Shown in pieces: positions 1 through 8,010 of a stretch of 64,000 nucleotides of DNA. This DNA is from Shouchella hunanensis. GTDB lineage: Bacteria; Bacillota; Bacilli; Bacillales; Bacillaceae_D. The stretch is taken from contig NZ_CP117834.1 in assembly GCF_028735875.1 (NCBI RefSeq), forward strand, positions 794,001-858,000, in the 5' to 3' direction. The translations under genes and the position numbers were made by a program. Within the stretch, counting starts at the first letter, position 1. The number at the start of each line of letters is the position of its first letter. Under the pieces are notes generated by a model. The model made no database searches. It saw only the letters and a list, made by a program, of their open reading frames with translations, and was not told the origin of the DNA.

Positions 1-120
1 ACAGTTAACAAGTTCGTCTCATCCCTCATGGAACGTTGGGAAATATCTGTCTTCTCTATCAATCTGCAGATAAACACGCTATAATGAAGCAACTAACGGG
101 TAGGAAGGGAGGTTGCACTA

Positions 121-1215
121 ATGTCATCAACTGTAGCTGCACCAGAAGTAGGAGCTAAAATAGTCGAGTGGTATAGTTGCATTATTTCCTATGATCGAGA
201 GCAAGCCATTCTTTCCAAACACGAAGTCAATCAACTGATGAATCGAATGGTTCCGGATGAAAAAGTGAAGTCGTATTATGAATTAGTAAACTTTAGACAC
301 CAATTATTTATTGAGCCGAATTCAAGCGAGCATAAACAATTTGCAGCTATTGCGATAGCAGATAAAGCAACCGATGAGTACATGCAATTTATGTACTACT
401 TTATGTACGGACAAAATGAATTCCATAACGGACGTTATAAATCAGCTGTTCGCTCCTATAAGATAGCGGAGCGACTTTTAGAACAAGTACCTGATCAAAT
501 TGAAAAAGCAGAGTTTTACTACCGATCTGCTATTAGCTATTATCGAGTAGATCAATATATCTTTGCTGTTTCCTATTTTGAGCAAGCCCTTGAAATCTTT
601 GAAAAGAAACCTGATTATGAAGAAATTGTGCTCAATATTCACATTTTCTTAGGCGGGATTAGTACGGAGCTTCTTAAATTTGAAGAAGCAGAAGACTTAC
701 TACAACATGCCTTCAGACGTTCTAAACCGTATCCTGTGACACGTGCGCTCATCTTAAGAATTCTTGGTTTAAATCGAGTCAAACAAAACCGACAAGATGA
801 AGCGATCCAGTATTTTGAAGAGGCACTTTTAATTAAAGAACATAAAGATTCAGTAGTCGGAACAAAAACAGAGTACAACCTCATTAATGTGAAGCTAAGA
901 AAAGAACCGAATAAAAAAGAAAACCATGACATATTAAATAACATATCACACAAAGTTCAGTCACTTAATATGACTGAATATGTCATCCGCTGTAAAGTAA
1001 GTCTCGGTCTTTACGTGCTAAATGATACAGCGATGATCAATGAAGGACTTGAAGAATTGCAACAAGCCGAATTATACTTTGAAGCTTCTGAACTAGCGGA
1101 AGAAGTAGTGGACGTGTATTCAAAACTCGGAAAGTTTGAGAAAGCTTTGCATTTCATGAGGATGGCACATCGAATGCGCATCCATCAATCTTGTATAGGA
1201 GTTGAACAAACATGA
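121..1215 (+). CDS. rap: Rap-family response regulator phosphatase/inhibitor
   Basis: Rap proteins are cytoplasmic helical regulators that dephosphorylate Spo0F or block response regulators such as ComA; the target here cannot be read from sequence. The 364 residues match the family length. The N-terminal ~100 residues resemble the helical bundle domain, and the rest is TPR-like pairs (for example around residues 100-120, 140-165, 225-245 and 330-350). The ATG has a GGGAGG ribosome binding site 8 nt upstream. A TATAAT lies at 80-85 but no convincing -35 was seen. The stop codon overlaps the start of a Phr precursor (ATGA), the classical translationally coupled rap-phr arrangement, which strongly supports the family call. 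Confidence 0.9.
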   Translation: MSSTVAAPEVGAKIVEWYSCIISYDREQAILSKHEVNQLMNRMVPDEKVKSYYELVNFRHQLFIEPNSSEHKQFAAIAIADKATDEYMQFMYYFMYGQNEFHNGRYKSAVRSYKIAERLLEQVPDQIEKAEFYYRSAISYYRVDQYIFAVSYFEQALEIFEKKPDYEEIVLNIHIFLGGISTELLKFEEAEDLLQHAFRRSKPYPVTRALILRILGLNRVKQNRQDEAIQYFEEALLIKEHKDSVVGTKTEYNLINVKLRKEPNKKENHDILNNISHKVQSLNMTEYVIRCKVSLGLYVLNDTAMINEGLEELQQAELYFEASELAEEVVDVYSKLGKFEKALHFMRMAHRMRIHQSCIGVEQT

Positions 1216-1349
1216 AAAAGAAAACATCTCTTCTTATTGCATTAGCAGTTGCTCTTTCAATTGGTAGCTTCAGTTTAGACGCCAGTCATTCTGCTGATAA
1301 AGCAGATGGTCGCTCTATCACTGCGTTAGATAAAGCGGATGGTAGATAA
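1212..1349 (+). CDS. phr: Phr-type quorum-sensing peptide precursor
   Basis: A 45-residue secreted peptide precursor that starts inside the rap stop codon (ATGA). It has a basic start (MKKK), a hydrophobic signal segment (residues 5-20, LLIALAVALSIGS) and a polar tail. Known Phr peptides are exported, trimmed to 5-6 residues, re-imported by Opp and bind the cognate Rap. The tail carries the hexapeptide DKADGR twice, at residues 29-34 and 40-45, the second copy at the extreme C-terminus where Phr signals usually lie. The mature peptide is therefore probably a piece of DKADGR, such as KADGR; this is inference. It is too short for most ORF callers. Confidence 0.85.
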   Translation: MKKKTSLLIALAVALSIGSFSLDASHSADKADGRSITALDKADGR

Positions 1350-1364
1350 TTTAGTGTACCGATA

Positions 1365-1401
1365 AAAAAACGTATTTCTCGTAATGAGGAATACGTTTTT
1401 T
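1365..1401 (+). terminator. rap-phr intrinsic terminator
   Basis: A 16-bp stem (AAAAAACGTATTTCTC pairing with GAGGAATACGTTTTTT, one wobble) around a 5-nt loop. T-runs on both strands mean it could also stop transcripts of the convergent BCCT gene. Confidence 0.8.
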
Positions 1402-1453
1402 ATGTTGGAAGCGCCTTTTAAGAGACTACGTTTGTTCACACATGCCTCCCCTA

Positions 1454-3091
1454 TTACCGTTCCTTGCTGTCGTCTTCTTCACCTTGAATGGATTCTTCAG
1501 GAATGTTCTTATCAAATTCTTCCTTCATTTCTTCTAATTCTTGATGTGATTCTTCTTGATACCTCGGATCCCAATCCCGATGTTTGCTTTCCAGTTTTAA
1601 AATGTCATACTCACTACTTAATGCCTTCATTAACGAGATGGCCATCAATAAAACAACAAATACGAACGGGAATGCAGCTATAAGCATTGCCATCTCCAAT
1701 GCTTCTAAACCACCAGATATCAAGAGAGCTGCTGCTGTAGCTGCTAAAATAAGACCCCAAGCGATTTTCACTTTCACACTCGGGTTGAGCCTTCCACCTG
1801 TTGTCAACATACCTAATACGAATGTTGCTGCATCAGCAGATGTAACAAAAAAGGAGGCAATAAGTAAAATGGCTATTCCCATGATTACTGGCGCCATCGG
1901 ATACGACTCTAAAAAGGCAAATAACGCCACTTCATTCCCTTGATCCATAATTAATTGATATAAGCCGCCACTTTGATTAGCATCCATTTCTAAACCTGCA
2001 ACACCGAAAATGGAAAACCAAATTGCACTAAACAAAACTGGCACACCCATTACACCAATAACAAACTCACGAATGGTTCTTCCTCTTGACACACGAGCTA
2101 TAAATGTTCCTACAAAAGGAGACCACCCAATCCACCATGCCCAATAAAACAAAGTCCAATCATTAAGAAATTCACGCTCACCTGTAAAAGCGTTCATACC
2201 AAATGTCATACTAGGGAGATTTTGAAGGTAGTTTCCTACTGTTGTTGTGAATGATTCGATCATCTGAACGCTAGATCCTAGAAGAAAGACAAATATCATA
2301 AGTGCAATGGCCACAACGATATTCATCCAGCTAAGGTACCGAATGCCTTTGTCAACTCCAGATGCCGCGGATAAAATAAACGCAACCGTTACGACAGCAA
2401 TCACAATTAGTGTCGTTAAAGTCGAATTCTCTATTCCGTCAAAGCTATAGCTTAACCCCGCCGTAATTTGCGATGCCCCTAGCCCTAACGATGTAGCAAT
2501 ACCAAAAATCGTTGCAAAGACAGCTAAGATGTCAATACTATGACCGATTCCACCTTGCGCATGCTTTCCAATTAACGGCGTAAAGGCCGAAGAAATAAGC
2601 GCAGGTGAATTATGTCTAAATTTAAAATAAGAAAGGGCTAAAGCCACAATCGCATACGTTGCCCACGGGTGAAACCCCCAATGAAATAATGTATATAAGA
2701 GCGATTCTTCAGCGGCCGCGATACTATTGGCTTCTGTTATTGGTGGGCTGTAATAATGGGTTAACGGCTCTGTCACCCCGAAGAACACAAGTCCGACACC
2801 CATGCCAGCAGTGAACAAAAAAGCAAACCAAGTAAAATAACTGTATTCCGGTTTTTCGCCTGGTTTTCCTAATGTGATTTTACCGAATGGGCCAAAAATC
2901 AAAAATAATGCTAAGAGAACAAAACCTGTCGTTGCTAATATGTAGACCCAACCCAGATTCGATGCAACGAAACCATCAACTGCTCCTAACACGGTCTCGA
3001 CGTTTCTTGGTAAGAAGATGCCCCATAAGATGAACACACTCGCTAATAGGAGTGAACACCAAAATACAACGGTAAGTGTATTCTTTTTCAA
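1454..3091 (-). CDS. BCCT-family betaine/choline/carnitine transporter
   Basis: Membrane porter for compatible solutes (glycine betaine, choline or carnitine), of the OpuD/BetT kind, 545 residues with about 12 membrane segments. The diagnostic pieces are TAGMGVGLVFFGVTEPL (about residues 93-110) and the tryptophan-rich WAWWIGWSPFVGTF followed by ISRGRTIREF-like sequence (here VSRGRTIREF, about 315-345). The C-terminal ~50 residues are highly charged, as in BCCT members where the tail is involved in osmotic activation. The start is a TTG with AAAGGAGG 7 nt upstream. It stands alone. The exact substrate and coupling ion are not determinable here. Confidence 0.93.
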   Translation of the reverse strand: MKKNTLTVVFWCSLLLASVFILWGIFLPRNVETVLGAVDGFVASNLGWVYILATTGFVLLALFLIFGPFGKITLGKPGEKPEYSYFTWFAFLFTAGMGVGLVFFGVTEPLTHYYSPPITEANSIAAAEESLLYTLFHWGFHPWATYAIVALALSYFKFRHNSPALISSAFTPLIGKHAQGGIGHSIDILAVFATIFGIATSLGLGASQITAGLSYSFDGIENSTLTTLIVIAVVTVAFILSAASGVDKGIRYLSWMNIVVAIALMIFVFLLGSSVQMIESFTTTVGNYLQNLPSMTFGMNAFTGEREFLNDWTLFYWAWWIGWSPFVGTFIARVSRGRTIREFVIGVMGVPVLFSAIWFSIFGVAGLEMDANQSGGLYQLIMDQGNEVALFAFLESYPMAPVIMGIAILLIASFFVTSADAATFVLGMLTTGGRLNPSVKVKIAWGLILAATAAALLISGGLEALEMAMLIAAFPFVFVVLLMAISLMKALSSEYDILKLESKHRDWDPRYQEESHQELEEMKEEFDKNIPEESIQGEEDDSKER

Positions 3092-3202
3092 CTAAACGCC
3101 TCCTTTGGGATTTTTTTCTCGATTTATCGACAAAAACCCTCAATATTCCTAGTACCTATTTCCTTCTTTCATAGGATTAAAACCTTTAGTACTAGTTAAC
3201 AC

Positions 3203-3234
3203 AAAAAAAGACTATGGATTGTATCCATAGTCTT
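3203..3234 (-). terminator. rlmN intrinsic terminator
   Basis: A 12-bp perfect stem AAGACTATGGAT / ATCCATAGTCTT with a 3-nt loop. On the minus strand it is followed by a run of seven T, directly after the rlmN stop. Confidence 0.85.
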
Positions 3235-3240
3235 AGGGGT

Positions 3241-4305
3241 TTACCCAACACGCTTCTTTTCTTGCTTGCTTCGTAATTGACCACAAGCGGCATCAATATC
3301 TGTTCCTTGCTCTAAACGAACGCCACAGTTAATGCCTTTTTTCTTAAGCGTCTGGAAGAACTCTTGAATGGCTTCTGGCTCGCTTCGCTGATATTGACCA
3401 TGCTCATCAACTGGATTATACGGAATTAAGTTCACGTAAGAAAGGTGGCGCTTATCCCCTATTAGCTCTGCTAATTGTAGCGCTTCTTCCTTATGATCGT
3501 TCACATCTTTAATCAGAATATATTCGTACGTTACACGTCGATTGGTCTTATCTAAATAATAGTTAACGGATTCCATCAGCTTCTCAATCGGGAACGCTTT
3601 ATTGATTTTCATAATCTTAGAGCGCAGCTCGTTGTTCGGCGCGTGTAAAGAAACAGCTAAGTTTACTTGACTCTTCAAATCTGCAAATTCTTTAATCTTA
3701 TGGGCCAGTCCGCTTGTTGATACAGTAATATGACGCGCTCCAATAGCAAGACCTTTGTGGTCTTTAATAATGTCTAAAAAGTCAACCGTATTGTCAAAGT
3801 TATCAAATGGCTCTCCAATTCCCATCACCACAATATGACTAACGCGCTCTTCTTTCTTACGTTCATCAAGGAAGAATTGAACATTCATGATCTGTTCAAC
3901 AATTTCTCCGCTCGTTAAGTCACGATTCTTTTTCAGCAATCCGCTCGCACAAAAGCTACAGCCAATGTTGCACCCTACCTGGGTTGTCACACAGACAGAA
4001 AAACCATATTTGTGCGTCATGAGTACCGTTTCAATCAAATTTCCATCACTTAGTTGGAATAAAAATTTAACGGTACCGTCTTTTGACTCCTGCCGAATAT
4101 GCTCCTTCAAAGACCCGAAAACAAAATGCTCTTCTAATAAAGAAACCGTTTCTTTATTAAGATTAGACATTTCCTCGAAACGTGTCACACGCTTACGATA
4201 AAGCCAGTCCCAAACTTGAGTTGCTCTAAATTTTTTATGGCCGTGCTCAACAAACCAATCGGCTAATTTATCCATTGTCAGACCATAAATTGATTGCTTT
4301 TGCAT
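3241..4305 (-). CDS. rlmN: RlmN-like 23S rRNA/tRNA adenine-C2 methyltransferase
   Basis: Radical SAM enzyme that methylates C2 of A2503 in 23S rRNA (and A37 in some tRNAs) by ping-pong use of SAM. The 4Fe-4S motif CNIGCSFC is present. Both catalytic cysteines expected in RlmN are present: one in SVCVTTQVG ahead of the cluster and one in DIDAACGQL near the C-terminus. MGIGEPFDN and the HITVSTSG segment are also typical. I chose the start [10 protein letters not shown] (354 aa) because GAGGG sits 5 nt upstream; the frame is open 20 codons further. It lies alone rather than in the usual yloN-prpC neighbourhood, so it may be a second paralog. It resembles RlmN rather than Cfr. Confidence 0.9.
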   Translation of the reverse strand: MQKQSIYGLTMDKLADWFVEHGHKKFRATQVWDWLYRKRVTRFEEMSNLNKETVSLLEEHFVFGSLKEHIRQESKDGTVKFLFQLSDGNLIETVLMTHKYGFSVCVTTQVGCNIGCSFCASGLLKKNRDLTSGEIVEQIMNVQFFLDERKKEERVSHIVVMGIGEPFDNFDNTVDFLDIIKDHKGLAIGARHITVSTSGLAHKIKEFADLKSQVNLAVSLHAPNNELRSKIMKINKAFPIEKLMESVNYYLDKTNRRVTYEYILIKDVNDHKEEALQLAELIGDKRHLSYVNLIPYNPVDEHGQYQRSEPEAIQEFFQTLKKKGINCGVRLEQGTDIDAACGQLRSKQEKKRVG

Positions 4306-4428
4306 ATGATCCCTCTTTCCTATCAATTTCGTATTTCCATTTATATTAATCCTAAACACAGTCAAATAAACACATTCTACAATCCTTTATTCTATCATAC
4401 TTTTCAAGAAAAAGAAAAGAAAGATTAC

Positions 4429-4466
4429 AAAAAAGCTTATTGAGAGTATCATCAATAAGCTTTTTT
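4429..4466 (-). terminator. Terminator of hydroxyacid dehydrogenase operon
   Basis: A 15-bp stem AAAAAAGCTTATTGA / TCAATAAGCTTTTTT with an 8-nt loop. It is T-rich on both strands, so it is potentially bidirectional. Confidence 0.85.
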
Positions 4467-4470
4467 ATGT

Positions 4471-5412
4471 TTATCCAACAGGCGTTAATGCTGTTCCTTC
4501 TTCTATATAAGAGGTAATATTGCCTGCAGCAAGTCTTGCCATTTCCTCTCGTGTTTCAATCGTCGCATTCCCAATATGAGGGGTTAAGACAACATTCGCT
4601 AATGTCTTTAATTCATCATGAATAAGTGGCTCGTTTTCAAAAACATCTAGCGCTGCACCTGCAAGTTCTCTTTGTTTTAACGCACGCACTAGTGCTTCCT
4701 CATGAACTACAGGACCTCTGGACACGTTTAAAAGAATTGCGCTCTTCTTCATTCGCTTAAATGTTTTTTCATTAAATAAGTGATGGGTCTCATCTGAATA
4801 GGCTGTATGTATGGAAACGATGTCTGCTTCTTGAATCAATTGATCAAATGGTCGATAGTTGATTTCGTTTTCTGTATCTTTCTTTGTTCTTGCCGTATAT
4901 AAGATGTTCATTCCAAATGCCTGTGCACGCTTGGCAACGGCTTGTCCAATCTTTCCATAGCCCACAATCCCAAGGGTTTTCCCTTTTAGTTCCCTTCCTA
5001 AAAAGAATAATGGTGCCCATCCATTGAACCCTTCTGTGCGACAGAGTTGATCTCCTTCTGGAATCCGACGCATTAAGCTAAGCATTAATCCTAACGTTAA
5101 TTCGGCTGTCGCATCAGTGGATACTTTTGGGGTATTTGTGACTACGATCTCTCTTTCTTTTGCTGCCACTAAATCAATATTATCAAACCCTGCACCATAG
5201 TTTGCAATAATCTTAAGAGACGGCGCTGACTCCATCACTTTTCTTGTTACCTTTGTGGATAACGGGCAAAGTAAAGCAGTTGCATCCCTTACACCTTCAA
5301 TTAAATCCTCTTCTCTGATCACGTTTTCACACTCATAAACATCAACCGAATATTTTTTTAATGCTTCGTATCCACTAACCGGAATTTCGCCTGAAATAAA
5401 AATATGTGTCAT
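4471..5412 (-). CDS. D-2-hydroxyacid dehydrogenase (glyoxylate/hydroxypyruvate reductase type)
   Basis: NAD(P)-dependent oxidoreductase of 313 residues that interconverts D-2-hydroxyacids and 2-oxoacids, for example glycerate/hydroxypyruvate. The Rossmann motif GYGKIG is at 151-156. The catalytic Arg is in NVSRGP (R232), the Glu in FENEP (E261) and the His in TPHIGNAT (H279). This is the complete catalytic triad of the family. The ATG has AGAGGAAG 7 nt upstream and follows the MOSC gene stop by 16 nt, so the two are probably cotranscribed. Substrate choice between glyoxylate, hydroxypyruvate and other acids cannot be settled from sequence. Confidence 0.9.
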   Translation of the reverse strand: MTHIFISGEIPVSGYEALKKYSVDVYECENVIREEDLIEGVRDATALLCPLSTKVTRKVMESAPSLKIIANYGAGFDNIDLVAAKEREIVVTNTPKVSTDATAELTLGLMLSLMRRIPEGDQLCRTEGFNGWAPLFFLGRELKGKTLGIVGYGKIGQAVAKRAQAFGMNILYTARTKKDTENEINYRPFDQLIQEADIVSIHTAYSDETHHLFNEKTFKRMKKSAILLNVSRGPVVHEEALVRALKQRELAGAALDVFENEPLIHDELKTLANVVLTPHIGNATIETREEMARLAAGNITSYIEEGTALTPVG

Positions 5413-5428
5413 CCCGTTACTTCCTCTC

Positions 5429-6085
5429 TTACGATTGCTGTTTTAGTCGATCAATTCGTTTTGCTAAACGTCTCTTCCAGTCCTCAGCCAAGGGCTCAAC
5501 CGAAGCAATCTCTTCCATTTCTTCCCAATCTTCATTTGCAAAATAGACCTGATTACAAGCAAGGACTGACATCTTCTTTGGGTGTTCTTCAATTAACTCA
5601 ATGGTTGATTGTGAAGAAATGGTTCCTTCCTCCAGCACACGACCTAAGTACCCTGTAAAACCAGTCTCAATTGTTCGTTTCAGTAGTGTATCAGCCTCTG
5701 TATACTGGTCAATTGTACTGCAAGGGATGCGTCCCTGAGTAATTTGAACAAGCGCACGACCTATCCTATAAATATTCCCTATGTACACGCTCTCTTCAAG
5801 CATATTTGTCACCGTAAGGTTTTCTCCGAAAGCGGCATTCGGCAATACTCGACCCAATTCTTCTTGCCATTTTTTATAATGCTCCAATGGGTAAAAACAA
5901 ACTGCTCGGTCTGGTCCGCCGTGGTTTCGCTTGTCAGCCACATCGTCTCCTTTAAACCCATCTTTTGTTAAATACACCTCGTCTACACGCTCTTTTTCTA
6001 TTCCCGTAACAACTGAGCGCTTCATCCCGCTCTTCTTCATTTCCTTTGGCAAACCTGTAGATAATGCATGTATCCTTTGTTCCAT
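5429..6085 (-). CDS. MOSC-domain protein, YiiM-like
   Basis: A 218-residue MOSC (molybdenum cofactor sulfurase C-terminal) protein. YiiM relatives reduce N-hydroxylated compounds using molybdenum cofactor. Typical pieces are the NHGGPDRAVCFYP segment, FGENLTV, and the conserved cysteine in GRIPCSTID, the probable cofactor thiol ligand. The C-terminal part matches the 3-alpha helical domain of YiiM. The start (MEQRIHAL) was chosen for AGGGGG 9 nt upstream; an ATG six codons earlier lies on top of that site. It is first in a two-gene unit with the hydroxyacid dehydrogenase. A metabolic link between the two is not obvious. Confidence 0.85.
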   Translation of the reverse strand: MEQRIHALSTGLPKEMKKSGMKRSVVTGIEKERVDEVYLTKDGFKGDDVADKRNHGGPDRAVCFYPLEHYKKWQEELGRVLPNAAFGENLTVTNMLEESVYIGNIYRIGRALVQITQGRIPCSTIDQYTEADTLLKRTIETGFTGYLGRVLEEGTISSQSTIELIEEHPKKMSVLACNQVYFANEDWEEMEEIASVEPLAEDWKRRLAKRIDRLKQQS

Positions 6086-6356
6086 CCATTTATTCCCCCT
6101 CATAAAGAGTATCTATCGTTTACACGAGTACAATAACGTTATCATTATCATGCCACATTCATTACAAATTGACGAGGTTCGATTGTTATTTTTATTCAAA
6201 AGCTCGACCACCTGCTTTAAAATGAATAAAAGGAAAAAACGTCTACATCATGTAGATAAAGTCGAAAGTTCGAAAAAAAATCATTTTTTGCCAACAGTTC
6301 GCGTTCCTTAACCGTTATCTATGTGAAGACAATGAAAAGGAGGGAGTTCTGAATCT

Positions 6357-6815
6357 ATGATTGTTCACGAAGCGCTAGAAAGAGACATACGAACCTTTGC
6401 ACTTTCTATCGCTGCAAATGAACATGAAGCGAATGATTTAATTCAATATGCGTGGGAAAAATCCCTCTCCTATACTGAGCTTCATGAATGGCCTTACTAT
6501 AAACAAAAAGCATGGTTTTATCGTGTTATGAAAAACGAACTTATTGATTTGAGGAGAAAATACGGGCGTGAAATTGGCCTTGACGAAACGAAAGAACCTG
6601 TTTTCTTGCCGACGGAGTTCAACAATCTTGAAGTAATAGAGCTTCTTAATAAACTTCCACCTAAGCAAAAGGATCTTGTTTTCAAACGCTACTGGTTAGG
6701 ACTTTCAAGCACTGAAATTGGCAAAGCACTAGACATTCCTTCAGGAACAGTACGCTATCAACTTACGAAAGCAATTGGATTTTTAAGACAATTAATTCAG
6801 GAGGCATACGAATGA
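6357..6815 (+). CDS. ECF-like RNA polymerase sigma factor
   Basis: A 152-residue sigma-70 family protein with region 2 (about 20-65, including AWFYRVMKNELIDLRRK) and region 4 (about 95-148, with the HTH around LSSTEIGKALDIPSGTVRYQL) and no region 3. This is the ECF layout. The RBS AAGGAGGGA precedes the ATG. Its stop overlaps the ATG of the next gene (ATGA), so the partner is translationally coupled. ECF factors are usually held by an anti-sigma encoded just downstream, yet the downstream protein has no membrane helix and does not resemble known anti-sigma families. Target promoters are not identifiable here. Confidence 0.85.
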   Translation: MIVHEALERDIRTFALSIAANEHEANDLIQYAWEKSLSYTELHEWPYYKQKAWFYRVMKNELIDLRRKYGREIGLDETKEPVFLPTEFNNLEVIELLNKLPPKQKDLVFKRYWLGLSSTEIGKALDIPSGTVRYQLTKAIGFLRQLIQEAYE

Positions 6816-7996
6816 AAAAAACAATCGGAAATGTAGGGACTCTTAATCTTACAGAAGCAACGGAAGAAAGCATCTCAGCGATACAGCATATTAACAACGT
6901 AGGGTTATTGCTTTATTCAACTGAAACAGCTTCACTTGTACCAAAACTATCAATTGGCAACCTTGGCTATTCTCTTAAAATCCCTAAAGATGCTCAAGTA
7001 ATAAACGGGTTATTTACTGTAGATAATGAACTATTAACCTATGCTAAACCAGATCAGACGATCATCGTCAATGGGTTATTAACATTTTCAAATGATTTAC
7101 GGTTGGAAACGATCTTAGAGACAGAACTCACCTTTATCGTAAATGGGATTATATACGCGCCTACTGCATTTAAAGGATCTGTAAATAGACTCATAAAAAA
7201 GCACTCTGGCGTATCACTGGATTACACAGGTAGTGAACCTAAACTCTTGTCAGGAGACACGCTGCTAACAAACGCATTGGTCGATAGTTTTTCACCGAAA
7301 ACAAATTTAGCCCTAAATGGTGTCCTCACATTAGCAGCTGATCTTGATTTAGAGCAACTAAGCGATAAGATCGAATCGATCCAAATTAACGGGGTTATTG
7401 AGCTATATGAACATCAAGTGGCAAGCGTTATGTCCAAGGTAACGATAAATGGAACAACAAAAATCATTCCTACTCATTACAAACAGCTAAAAAGTGTGTT
7501 CCAACTGTCAAGTCAGTCCATCAAACGATTTAAACAAGAATGTGTTTTTACAACAAAACCACTTGTGTTCGACCAATCTGTCACAAGAGAAGCGTTTCAG
7601 AAAGCATTTAAGTCGATTCATTCCCACTCATTTATACTTTGTTCTGAAGATATTGAGGATCTTGTATACGAAGTCCTTAATCGCTTTGAAACAGATGTTT
7701 ATACGTACAAGGATGATTTTCGCTTTATCACAAACGATACATGGAAGCAGGAAACATTGCAGCAGCTCAAGTATCCAACAACCATTGTGGTCTACCGCTA
7801 TCTTCGTTTTGAAGATACCCTTTCCTTTGAAGCAATAAAGGACCATTCAATCGTTCTCTTAGGTGAATTATCGGTTCCGAATGAACAATCAAAACACGTT
7901 ATTCAACAACGAATGACCGAAAATAAAAATGGTCTCATTCACACGTCCGATCAACTAGAACCATCGAAATCAAACTACGGTGAATTAAGTTTATAA
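6812..7996 (+). CDS. NG-repeat (beta-solenoid-like) protein coupled to sigma factor
   Basis: I do not recognise a named family with certainty. The 394-residue protein has no signal peptide and no membrane segment. The first ~230 residues contain repeated hydrophobic strands built around an NG turn: QVINGLFTV, IIVNGLLTF, FIVNGIIYA, LALNGVLTL, IQINGVIEL and VTINGTTKI. This resembles the strand-turn pattern of bactofilin-like or other beta-solenoid folds. Residues ~240-394 are mixed alpha/beta without clear motifs. It begins inside the stop codon of the sigma factor, which suggests a stoichiometric partner, possibly a soluble regulator of that sigma factor or a scaffold; both are inference. An MFS exporter follows 14 nt downstream. 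Confidence 0.75.
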   Translation: MKKTIGNVGTLNLTEATEESISAIQHINNVGLLLYSTETASLVPKLSIGNLGYSLKIPKDAQVINGLFTVDNELLTYAKPDQTIIVNGLLTFSNDLRLETILETELTFIVNGIIYAPTAFKGSVNRLIKKHSGVSLDYTGSEPKLLSGDTLLTNALVDSFSPKTNLALNGVLTLAADLDLEQLSDKIESIQINGVIELYEHQVASVMSKVTINGTTKIIPTHYKQLKSVFQLSSQSIKRFKQECVFTTKPLVFDQSVTREAFQKAFKSIHSHSFILCSEDIEDLVYEVLNRFETDVYTYKDDFRFITNDTWKQETLQQLKYPTTIVVYRYLRFEDTLSFEAIKDHSIVLLGELSVPNEQSKHVIQQRMTENKNGLIHTSDQLEPSKSNYGELSL

Positions 7997-8010
7997 GAAG
8001 GAGTCAGAAG

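Noticed and set aside
1384-1943. Plus-strand open frames over the BCCT gene
   Set aside because: They lie antisense to a well-supported transporter, have no ribosome binding site and show low-complexity composition typical of shadow frames.
3241-4305. Cfr-type antibiotic resistance methylase
   Set aside because: The sequence around the cluster ([15 protein letters not shown]) and its overall length and segments match RlmN rather than Cfr.
6133-6152. Fur-box-like GATAATGATAAC on the minus strand before the MOSC gene
   Set aside because: The right half of the 7-1-7 repeat has too many mismatches, and the neighbouring genes have no iron role.
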